DNA of 20,780 bases from CAIYXV01 sp035506255 (GTDB taxonomy: Bacteria; Margulisbacteria; WOR-1; XYC2-FULL-46-14; WPAF01). Made by a program: the position numbers and the translations under genes. Where the stretch lies: the NCBI GenBank assembly GCA_035506255.1, contig DATJPS010000122.1, positions 1 through 20,780 on the forward strand, given 5' to 3'. Shown here piece after piece: positions 14,990 through 20,780 of this stretch; within the stretch, counting starts at the first letter, position 1, and every line of letters begins with the position of its first letter. Under the pieces are notes generated by a model. The model saw nothing but the letters and a program-made list of their open reading frames with translations. It ran no database searches and was not told where the DNA came from.

Positions 14990-15008
14990 TATCCTCAATT
15001 CGAGGATA
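14990..15008. repeat. Inverted repeat between the two zinc-ribbon genes
   Basis: TATCCTC and GAGGATA form a 7-base-pair stem around the 5-base loop AATTC. On the minus strand the hairpin follows the stop of copy 2 and precedes the ribosome-binding site of copy 1. It is followed by AAATAAT rather than a T-tract, so it is not a classical terminator; it could be an operator or an mRNA-processing element. Confidence 0.5.
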
Positions 15009-15269
15009 TAATTTCACTAATTCTTGATCAGCTCGAAATTGATCTTGCCTTTGGATATCTTTTTCTGGAGGTACGCCTCGTCGATCTCCACCACCACGAT
15101 CTCGTTGTCCGAATACAAGTTAAGCGTCTTGCACTTGGGGCATTTGATCTCTACCTTGCCGGCCTCTTCAACCCTGGCCAGCAGCCGGTGGCAAAATTTA
15201 CAGCGGAACTCGTGCATAATGACTCTCCTTTCCAAAAATATATCGGGGCGTCGATCTGATAATTTCACT
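15008..15269. repeat. Tandem duplication unit bounded by an 11-base direct repeat
   Basis: ATAATTTCACT occurs at 15008-15018 and again at 15259-15269, each just upstream (minus strand) of one of the two paralogous zinc-ribbon genes and at the end of the preceding gene. This supports origin of the pair by tandem duplication of a gene plus its upstream edge. Confidence 0.5.
15017..15217 (-). CDS. Com-like zinc-ribbon protein, copy 2
   Basis: A 66-residue paralogue of the downstream gene, with the same zinc ribbon (Cys6, Cys9, Cys26, Cys29) and the same order of blocks: MHEFRCKFCHRLLA, VEIKCPKCKTLNLY, then NEIVVVEIDEAYLQKK. I start at the ATG at 15217, not the longer frame at 15268, because it aligns with copy 1 and has an excellent AAGGAGAG 6-7 bases upstream. 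The Com family of Mu-like phages is the nearest relative I recognise, but there is no other phage gene here. The C-terminus diverges from copy 1 (KGKINFELIKN instead of an acidic Asn/Asp/Ser tail), so the two may bind different partners. It lies 53 bases downstream of the transporter ATPase gene on the same strand and could be its operon tail. Confidence 0.85.
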   Translation of the reverse strand: MHEFRCKFCHRLLARVEEAGKVEIKCPKCKTLNLYSDNEIVVVEIDEAYLQKKISKGKINFELIKN

Positions 15270-15270
15270 T

Positions 15271-15993
15271 TTATATTTTTGGGGATGAGGCCAGAAGAAG
15301 TTTGGTATAGGGGTTCTGCGGGTCTTTGAAGATCTGCTCTTTTGTCCCTGTTTCCAGGATCTTTCCGGCATTCATCACCGCTATTCTATCGCACATATAG
15401 CCGATTATCAACAGATCGTGGGCGATGAAAAGGCAGGTCAGGTTCAGCCTGGTACGGATCTCCTTCAGCAGCCTCAGTATTTCCACTTGCGTCGAAACGT
15501 CCAGCGCCGATACCGGCTCGTCGAGCACCAGGAATTTGGGGGAGGAAGAAAGCGCCCGGGCGATCCCCACCCTCTGCCGCTCCCCACCCGAAAGCTCGTG
15601 CGGATAGCGCTTGGCGTAATCGGCCGGTAGTTTCACCATTTCCAGCAACTCAATTGTCCTGCGCTCTAAACTTTCCGTTCTGCGCTCTATATTATGGATC
15701 ACCATCGGCTCCGCGATCGCTTCTCCCACTTTGATCCGCGGATTGAGCGAGTTCCGCGGGTCCTGGAAGACGATGCCGCAATCCCGCCGGACTTCGCCGA
15801 TCCCGTTATATTTTATCTCGCCCGATGTCGGCCCGATCAGCTTGATCATCAATCGCGCCAGGGTGGACTTTCCGGACCCCGATTCCCCTACCAATCCCAA
15901 CACCTCCCCCGGCTCGATCGAAAGTGTAACGCCGTCGACCGCCGTGGTCCCGCCGAATTTCTTTATCAACCCGCTGATCTCGATCAATCCCAT
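15271..15993 (-). CDS. Peptide/nickel ABC transporter ATP-binding protein (DppF/NikE-like)
   Basis: A 240-residue ABC ATPase. Walker A GESGSGKST (36-44, Lys42), Q-loop Gln77 (FQDPRNSLNP), signature LSGGERQ (134-140), Walker B LVLDEP (155-160) and switch His192 are all intact. The PRNSLNP and YPHELSGGERQRVGIARAL blocks are characteristic of the oligopeptide/nickel importer ATPases. It ends just after QNPYTKLLLAS and so lacks the C-terminal oligopeptide extension (the ~60-80 residue HPY region) of classical OppF/DppF; the length is nearer NikE. A heptad ERRTESL-ERRTIEL (103-116) comes from a 21-base imperfect duplication. The start is 1 base after the previous ATPase stop, with GGAGAG upstream. 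It pairs with that ATPase to energise the two permeases. Confidence 0.93.
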   Translation of the reverse strand: MGLIEISGLIKKFGGTTAVDGVTLSIEPGEVLGLVGESGSGKSTLARLMIKLIGPTSGEIKYNGIGEVRRDCGIVFQDPRNSLNPRIKVGEAIAEPMVIHNIERRTESLERRTIELLEMVKLPADYAKRYPHELSGGERQRVGIARALSSSPKFLVLDEPVSALDVSTQVEILRLLKEIRTRLNLTCLFIAHDLLIIGYMCDRIAVMNAGKILETGTKEQIFKDPQNPYTKLLLASSPKI

Positions 15994-15994
15994 G

Positions 15995-16777
15995 TCAGCT
16001 CTCCAGTTCCTTAAGGCTCGCGATCAGCCTGCGGGTGTACGGTTTCTCCGGTGCCGCCAGGATATCCCGCATCTTCCCCGATTCGATGATCTTCCCCTTT
16101 TGCATAACCAGCGCGCGGCGGCAAAGATGCGACGCTACCGCGAAATTATGTGTGATATAGAGGATACTGATGCCGAACTTTTCGTTCATTTCCCTGAGCA
16201 GGTCGAGGATCCCGGCCTGTACGGTGACGTCCAGCGCGGTGGTCGGCTCATCGGCGATCAAGATCGCCGGACGGCAGGCCAGCGCCATGGCGATCATCGC
16301 CCTTTGCCGCATGCCGCCGGAGAACTGGTGGGGATAATCGTTCATCCTCTTTTGCGGGTCTTTGATCTTTACCACATCCAGCATTTCGGCCGCCTCCGCC
16401 AACGCCTCTTTCCGTTTTAGCTTCCGGTGGAGCTGCAGCGTTTCGGCGATCTGGTCGCCAACGGTATAGACCGGGTCGAGCGAACTGAACGGGTCCTGGA
16501 AGATCATGGAGACCACCGCCCCCCGGACCTTCGGCATGTGCTTTTCGCGCAGTTTCATGATGTCTTTGCCGTTAATGTATATTTGGCCCGTAACGATCCG
16601 CCCGGGCGGAGGTACCAACCGGAGCAGCGCCAACCCCACGGTCGACTTGCCCGATCCGGACTCGCCCAGCAGACCGACGATCTCCCGATCGTCCAGCGTA
16701 AAGCCGACATTGTCCACCGCTTTTACCGCACCGCTAGCGGACCGGAATTCCACGGATAGATTGCTAACCTCTAACAT
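15995..16777 (-). CDS. Peptide/nickel ABC transporter ATP-binding protein (DppD/NikD-like)
   Basis: A 260-residue ABC ATPase with Walker A GESGSGKST (38-46), Q-loop Gln94 (FQDPFSSLDPVYTVG), signature FSGGMRQ (152-158), Walker B ILIADEP (172-178) and switch His210 (ITHNF). The FQDPFSSLDP and YPHQFSGGMRQRAMIAMAL blocks are those of the DppD/OppD/NikD subfamily. It lacks the long C-terminal domain of OppD/DppD (usually ~320-330 residues) and so resembles NikD in length; transport of a metal complex, small peptides or another solute is possible. The first 14 bases overlap the end of the permease gene upstream, so the four membrane/ATPase genes form one tightly coupled operon. Confidence 0.93.
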   Translation of the reverse strand: MLEVSNLSVEFRSASGAVKAVDNVGFTLDDREIVGLLGESGSGKSTVGLALLRLVPPPGRIVTGQIYINGKDIMKLREKHMPKVRGAVVSMIFQDPFSSLDPVYTVGDQIAETLQLHRKLKRKEALAEAAEMLDVVKIKDPQKRMNDYPHQFSGGMRQRAMIAMALACRPAILIADEPTTALDVTVQAGILDLLREMNEKFGISILYITHNFAVASHLCRRALVMQKGKIIESGKMRDILAAPEKPYTRRLIASLKELES

Positions 16778-17564
16778 CGAGCTTATCCCTTAATCCCTCC
16801 CCCACAAAATAGAGAGAGAGAACGGTGACCAGGATCAGAAGGCCGGGGATGACCGCCATCCACGGCGCATCGCGCATATAGGCCTGCGAATCCATCAGCA
16901 TGTTCCCCCAAGACGCCATTGGCGGCTGCACTCCCAGGCCAAGGAAAGAGAGGGCCGATTCCGTCAGGATCGCCCCCGCCATCCCCAGCGTCCCCGCCAC
17001 GATCACCGGCGCCATGGCGTTGGGGAGGATATGGCGGAAGATAATGCGGAGATCGGAGGCGCCGATCGCTCGCGCCGCCTCCACATATTGCAGTTCGCGG
17101 ATACGGAGGAACTCTCCCCGCACCAGCCGCGCCACTCCCATCCACGAGGTCAGCCCGATCACGACCATCACATTATAGATGTTGGGGGTCAGCATCGCCT
17201 GGATCGCCAGGATCAGGAAGATCGAAGGAAACGCCAGCATAATATCGACAAAGCGCATGATCACCGAATCGATCAAGCCTCCGTAATATCCGGAGACCGC
17301 GCCGAACAGGATGCCGATCACCACCGCGATCGTTACCGCGACCAGGCCGATCGTGAGCGAGATCCGCGCGCCGAAGAGCGCCCGGCTGAAAAGGTCGCGA
17401 CCCAGGTCGTCGGTCCCGAACAGGTGATGGAACGAAGGCGGGAGCGTTTCCGATTCCACGATCGCGTCCGGGTCGTACGGAGCGATGATGTTCGCCGCCA
17501 CCGCCAGAACGATCATCAGCAGCAGAACGACCAGCCCGAACAATGCGAGTTTATTCTTTGCCAT
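16764..17564 (-). CDS. Peptide/nickel ABC transporter permease (DppC-like)
   Basis: A 266-residue inner-membrane permease of the binding-protein-dependent transport family. The N-terminal membrane helix (5-28) is followed by the HHLFGTDDLGRDLFSR signature (46-61) typical of DppC/OppC/NikC. Further helices lie around 68-92, 104-125, 130-148, about 183-205 and 236-258. The cytoplasmic EAA loop that docks on the ATPase is VEAARAIGASDLRIIFRHI (161-179), followed by ALSFLGLG. The start is preceded by GAGG at suitable spacing and lies inside the end of the DppB-like gene (14-base overlap). The substrate cannot be deduced. Confidence 0.94.
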   Translation of the reverse strand: MAKNKLALFGLVVLLLMIVLAVAANIIAPYDPDAIVESETLPPSFHHLFGTDDLGRDLFSRALFGARISLTIGLVAVTIAVVIGILFGAVSGYYGGLIDSVIMRFVDIMLAFPSIFLILAIQAMLTPNIYNVMVVIGLTSWMGVARLVRGEFLRIRELQYVEAARAIGASDLRIIFRHILPNAMAPVIVAGTLGMAGAILTESALSFLGLGVQPPMASWGNMLMDSQAYMRDAPWMAVIPGLLILVTVLSLYFVGEGLRDKLDVRG

Positions 17565-18522
17565 AACGTATCCTCGGGTCGACCAGCGCGTAACACACGT
17601 CGGCGATAAGGTTTCCCAGCACGATCATCAGCGCCGAAAGCATCACGATCCCCATGATGACCGGATAATTTCGCTGGAAGATGGCTTGAACCCCCAGCCG
17701 CCCCATCCCCGGCCAGGCGAAGATGCTTTCGATGATGAACGCGCCGCCGAACAGATCGGGGAGCGAAAGCCCCAGAATGGTGACGATCGGTAGCAGCGCG
17801 TTGCGGAGCGCGTGCTTAAAGATCACTTTCGATTCCGGCAATCCTTTTGCGCGGGCGACCTTGATAAAATCCTGGTTCAGCACTTCTAGCATCGCGGCGC
17901 GCTGGTATCTGGAAATACCCGCCAACGAAACGATCGTCATCGTCAGCAGCGGGAGGACCAGGTGAATGGCGACATCGAGCGCCCGCCACGCCGGGTGCGA
18001 ATGCCTCATAAGCGGGTCGAACATCCCCACCGCCGGCAGCCAGTTCAGCTGGACCGAAAAGAGGAGCATCAGCATCAGCGCCAGCCAGAAAGTGGGGATC
18101 GCCATCCCGGTAAAGGAGAAGACGGTGAAGAAATTATCGAACCAGGAGTTCTTCTTTACCGCCGATATCACCCCGATCGGTATCGCCAGCAATAACGTCA
18201 GTAATAACGATGAGCCCATTAGCAAGAGAGTGGCGGGAAGCCGCTCCCCGATCTCCGATATCACCGGCTGGCCGGTGATCAGGCTGTTCCCAAAGTCGAA
18301 CCGGATCGCATTGGCCAGCCATTTGACGTACTGGACAATGATCGGCTGGTCCAGACCCCAGTTGGCCCGTACGCGCGCCAGTTCTGCCGGATTGACGTTC
18401 GGGTCGATAAATAGCGATGTCGGGTCGCCGGGCGCCAGATGCATGACGAAGAAAGAGAGGATCGATATCCCGATCAACAACGGTATCAGCTGGATCGTTC
18501 TCTGCCAGATGTACTTGCGCAT
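17551..18522 (-). CDS. Peptide/nickel ABC transporter permease (DppB-like)
   Basis: A 323-residue permease starting MRKYIWQRTIQLIPLLIGISI, the usual DppB/OppB/NikB N-terminal helix, followed by the MHLAPGDP motif (27-34). About six membrane helices are visible, and the EAA-type loop is VARAKGLPESKVIFKHALRN, followed by the FIIESIFAWPGMGRLG block. I choose the ATG at 18522 rather than the longer frame at 18621, because the longer form adds a non-membrane stretch without family resemblance and runs over the divergent glycosyltransferase promoter. An extended -10 (TGATAGAAT) ends 8 bases before this ATG. It is the first gene of the B-C-D-F operon; the binding-protein gene lies further right on the same strand, beyond the opposite-strand glycosyltransferase gene. 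Confidence 0.93.
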   Translation of the reverse strand: MRKYIWQRTIQLIPLLIGISILSFFVMHLAPGDPTSLFIDPNVNPAELARVRANWGLDQPIIVQYVKWLANAIRFDFGNSLITGQPVISEIGERLPATLLLMGSSLLLTLLLAIPIGVISAVKKNSWFDNFFTVFSFTGMAIPTFWLALMLMLLFSVQLNWLPAVGMFDPLMRHSHPAWRALDVAIHLVLPLLTMTIVSLAGISRYQRAAMLEVLNQDFIKVARAKGLPESKVIFKHALRNALLPIVTILGLSLPDLFGGAFIIESIFAWPGMGRLGVQAIFQRNYPVIMGIVMLSALMIVLGNLIADVCYALVDPRIRYGKE

Positions 18523-18530
18523 CCGGCACA

Positions 18531-18559
18531 ATTCTATCACGATTGGCGCGGGGCGTGAA
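18531..18559 (-). promoter_or_regulatory. Promoter of the permease/ATPase operon
   Basis: On the minus strand: -35 TTCACG (18554-18559), a 17-base spacer, extended -10 TGA-TAGAAT (hexamer 18531-18536), then 8 bases to the ATG. This predicts a leaderless or near-leaderless transcript. Confidence 0.6.
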
Positions 18560-18561
18560 CG

Positions 18562-18590
18562 TTGTCCCGTTCCCGGATTGGGAATATAAT
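18562..18590 (+). promoter_or_regulatory. Promoter of the GT39-like gene
   Basis: -35 TTGTCC (18562-18567), a 17-base spacer, -10 TATAAT (18585-18590), then 8 bases to the ATG at 18599. Its -35 is only 2 bases from the -35 of the divergent permease promoter, so polymerase binding at the two should compete. Confidence 0.68.
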
Positions 18591-18598
18591 GCTGTTCA

Positions 18599-20158
18599 AT
18601 GAACGCAAGAACGATATCCATCTTTAAACTGGCCGGACTTGTTCTGGCCGCGTTGCTATTTTTAATCCTGTTGAACTGGAACGGGATGAACGCCCCGCTC
18701 GGGCGCGACCAGGGGGCTTATTCATACTCCGCCTGGCTCCTTCGCCAGAACATCGCGCCCTACACCCACTCGTTCGAGCATAAACCTCCGATGATAATCT
18801 ATACCTACGCGCTCGCCCAGCTGATCGATGAAAATGCCAACTGGCCGCCCCGCCTCCTCGCCGCCCTCTTTACGCTGGCGGCCGCCGCGCTGATCGGTCT
18901 GATCGCGCGGAAAGAAGCGGGGAACGCCGCCGGCGCGATCGCAGTTTTCCTCTTTATCAGAATGATGGTCCTCCCCCACCTCTGGGGTTTCGGGGCCAAT
19001 ACCGAGGTCTTCATGGTCCTCCCGCTGACCGGAGTGCTTGGACTATATATATTGAAAGGGCCGAAAAGCGGTTGGAGGACTTGGGTGGCGGCAGGAATGC
19101 TCGCTTCTTCATCGATATTTTATAAACCGATCGCCATTCCGTCCCTGATACTTATCTTCCTGATTTGGGCGATCGATTCGTGGCGCGCCCGCCGGGAAAC
19201 AGGATCGATCGTCTGCAATATCCTCGCGGCCGCGGCCGGATCTTTGCTGGCTTCACTTCTGATCCTCGGATATTTCCTGATCAACGACGGCGGCCGTGCT
19301 TTCTGGGAGCAGGCAGTAGTGTTCAATCAGTATTACGCGGGCCTTAACTACGGGCTGGCATGGGATTCGTTCCGGTCCAGCATATCCTCATTGTTAAATG
19401 AATGGTGGATATTGTTCCTGCTGCCGGTCCCTTTCCTGATCAAGCGTCCCTCCCGCTGGTGGCTGTACACGGTTTTATTACTGATCGCTTTCGCTACTTC
19501 GTTCCAGGACCTGAACGGCAGCTATTATATGCTCGCCGTCCCGTTCTGGTCTCTGATCGCGGCGATGGGGATCATCGCCATCACCGGGCTGAAATTTTTC
19601 GATAAATATCGGATTTGGGCGAACTTATTTCTGGCGGCGGTAGTGCTGATCATCCTCTTGATCCCTATTCGGGAGCAGCTATCCCTTTCACCGGACCGGT
19701 TCTCGCTCCTGGCGTACGGCCGTGCCAATCCGTTCCTCGAATCCCCGCTGGTGGCGGATAAGTTGAGAGCGCTCACCGGACCGAACGACCATGTTTTTGT
19801 CGCCGGGTCGGAGGCGCAGATCCTCTATTATGCTAAAAGGAAAAGTTCAACCAGGTTCATTTCTATGTATCCCCTGATGATCGGGACCCCGCTCGCCGCC
19901 AAATATCAGGCCGAAACGGTAAAAGAGCTGGAAAAGGACCCGCCCAAAGCGATCGTCCTGGCCAATTCGCCTTATAGCTGGCTGGTGTGGAACGGAAGCC
20001 CGAGGATATTGCTTCCGTACTTGAATAAATTACTGGTCGCGCGTTATTCACTGGTCGGGGGGTTCATCGTCGACCGCGATTTCGGCTTCTGGCAGGATGC
20101 GCCGGTCGACCCGCGCCTTTTAAATTATTCAAGCCTGCTGTTATTCAAGAGAAAATAG
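18599..20158 (+). CDS. GT39/ArnT-like membrane glycosyltransferase
   Basis: A 519-residue polytopic membrane protein with a first helix at about 10-27 and roughly 10-11 helices up to about residue 360, then a soluble C-terminal domain of ~160 residues. The first loop carries GRDQGAYSYSAWLL (35-48) with the acidic residue Asp37, and HKPPMI (61-66) follows before the second helix. This DE/HKPP arrangement is typical of GT-C fold enzymes of the PMT/ArnT/GT39 group, which move sugars from polyprenyl-phosphate donors to lipids, proteins or glycans on the outer face of the membrane. Donor and acceptor cannot be read. No other cell-envelope gene is adjacent. It lies on the opposite strand inside the ABC transporter region and ends 3 bases from the convergent binding-protein gene. 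Confidence 0.82.
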   Translation: MNARTISIFKLAGLVLAALLFLILLNWNGMNAPLGRDQGAYSYSAWLLRQNIAPYTHSFEHKPPMIIYTYALAQLIDENANWPPRLLAALFTLAAAALIGLIARKEAGNAAGAIAVFLFIRMMVLPHLWGFGANTEVFMVLPLTGVLGLYILKGPKSGWRTWVAAGMLASSSIFYKPIAIPSLILIFLIWAIDSWRARRETGSIVCNILAAAAGSLLASLLILGYFLINDGGRAFWEQAVVFNQYYAGLNYGLAWDSFRSSISSLLNEWWILFLLPVPFLIKRPSRWWLYTVLLLIAFATSFQDLNGSYYMLAVPFWSLIAAMGIIAITGLKFFDKYRIWANLFLAAVVLIILLIPIREQLSLSPDRFSLLAYGRANPFLESPLVADKLRALTGPNDHVFVAGSEAQILYYAKRKSSTRFISMYPLMIGTPLAAKYQAETVKELEKDPPKAIVLANSPYSWLVWNGSPRILLPYLNKLLVARYSLVGGFIVDRDFGFWQDAPVDPRLLNYSSLLLFKRK

Positions 20159-20161
20159 CGG

Positions 20162-20780
20162 CTATTTCTTTATAAAGACTTTTTCGATATTGAGGAACAG
20201 CCCCGCCGGTCCCGGCTTCGAAAGCCCTCCCACCCGGTCCCTTACCGCGCTGACCGCCTTGGGATACCAGAGGAAAATATAGGGCTGGTCGACGGAGATC
20301 AGCCGGTTCAGTTCGGCGTAGATCTTTTTCCGTTTCGCTTTTTCCATTGTCGTCCGTCCGACCTCCAGCAAATGGTCGACCCGGCGGTTCTGGTATTTTA
20401 TGAAATTGAACCCCTGCGGGTACTGAGAGCTGTGCCAGATGGAATACGAATCGGGATCGAGTCCCAGCGACCAGCCGATGATCACCGCGTCAAAATCCTT
20501 GGGCGCGGACGGCTTGTTTATGATCTTGAGCAGCGCCGACCACTCGAGTTCGCGGAGGTTCATCTTCACGCCGATCTTCTTGTATTGTTGCTGCAATATG
20601 ATCGCCGCTTTTTCCCGCTCCTTGTTCCCCTGGTTTACCAGGCAGGTGAATTCCAGGTTCTCCGCACCCGCTTCTTTGAGCAGCTGCTTCGCCTTTTCCG
20701 GATCGTACGGGTATTTTTCCACGTTATCCGAATACGCCCAGGAGATCGGCGCCGACGGGCAGTAGGCCGGCGAGCCGAGT
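20162..20780 (-). CDS. Peptide ABC transporter substrate-binding protein, C-terminal part (5' end outside window)
   Basis: The frame is open to the right-hand window edge, so the visible ~206 residues are the C-terminal third of a family 5 extracellular solute-binding protein (OppA/DppA/NikA type). Typical blocks are SAPISWAYSDNVEKYPYD, then DPEKAKQLLKEAG, followed by QQQYKKIGVKMNLRELEW, the YSIWHSSQ segment in the binding cleft and the late LISVDQPYIFLWYP block. The signal peptide or lipobox would lie outside the window. It is on the same strand as the permease/ATPase operon and presumably delivers substrate to it, although an opposite-strand glycosyltransferase gene lies between. The stop TAG is 3 bases from the end of that convergent gene. 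I treat the frame as continuous through the GTG at 20722 because upstream residues match the family. Confidence 0.93.
   Translation of the reverse strand, partial: LGSPAYCPSAPISWAYSDNVEKYPYDPEKAKQLLKEAGAENLEFTCLVNQGNKEREKAAIILQQQYKKIGVKMNLRELEWSALLKIINKPSAPKDFDAVIIGWSLGLDPDSYSIWHSSQYPQGFNFIKYQNRRVDHLLEVGRTTMEKAKRKKIYAELNRLISVDQPYIFLWYPKAVSAVRDRVGGLSKPGPAGLFLNIEKVFIKK

Noticed and set aside
14761..15269. Remnant of a Mu-like prophage
   Set aside because: Only the Com-like fold suggests phage; no other phage gene, attachment site or target duplication is visible and both flanks are housekeeping or transporter genes.
15651..15700. 21-base imperfect duplication in the DppF-like gene (ERRTESL-ERRTIEL) as a mobile repeat
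   Set aside because: The total length of this helix is similar to that in other transporter ATPases as I recall them, so it need not be an insertion; similarity to the lpdA repeat is short and degenerate.
20723..20780. Start of the binding-protein gene at the GTG at 20722
   Set aside because: The frame continues to the window edge with residues typical of family 5 binding proteins (SAPISWAYSDN), so the gene is truncated by the window, not short.

Overview
The window is a gene-dense stretch of a bacterial chromosome. Most genes are GC-rich (two sampled 60-base lines in gatB and eno each count 41 G/C). Intergenic gaps are tiny, the largest being 76 bases, so no gene-free stretch exceeds 300 bases. 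I see no tRNA, rRNA, CRISPR array, transposase or prophage block. The lineage cannot be fixed from the sequence. The GatCAB amidotransferase, stand-alone Com-like zinc ribbons, a TatD-associated-type radical SAM protein and a large orphan protein would suit an uncultivated candidate-phylum bacterium, but that is only an impression.

Layout. (1) Bases 1-1660: the C-terminal end of one sensor histidine kinase, then a complete paralogous membrane histidine kinase. (2) 1675-4855: the gatC-gatA-gatB operon for tRNA-dependent Gln/Asn formation, with ATGA overlaps at both junctions. (3) 4852-6996 (minus): a ~714-residue helical protein of no family I recognise, sharing a CTAG stop overlap with gatB. 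(4) 7037-8969: a small radical SAM protein overlapping a dihydrolipoamide dehydrogenase-like flavoprotein whose NAD domain looks shortened. (5) 8994-10532: a DRE-TIM metallolyase/aldolase directly followed by a KDPG/KHG-type aldolase. (6) 10601-11767: a lower-GC protein with a possible kinase-like catalytic loop. (7) 11760-14777: two consecutive glycolytic enzymes, gpmI (minus) and eno (plus), divergent from a 48-base gap. (8) 14761-15217 (minus): two tandem Com-like zinc-ribbon proteins. (9) 15271-20780: a peptide/nickel-type ABC importer on the minus strand (binding protein, two permeases, two ATPases). A GT39-like membrane glycosyltransferase lies on the plus strand between the binding-protein gene and the permeases.

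Expression signals. A recurrent architecture is a strong TATAAT-like -10 ending only 6-8 bases before the ATG of the first gene of a transcription unit (gatC, the radical SAM gene, the DRE-TIM gene, gpmI, the first permease gene, the glycosyltransferase). This predicts leaderless or nearly leaderless mRNAs. Most internal operon genes, and eno, have Shine-Dalgarno sequences or overlap the previous stop. All four convergent gene pairs overlap or nearly touch, and I see no classical hairpin-plus-U-tract terminator.

The most unusual items are the leaderless promoter pattern, the tandem Com-like pair, the paired aldolases, the kinase-like low-GC gene and the orphan 714-residue protein. I do not see a clearly new defence or mobile system.
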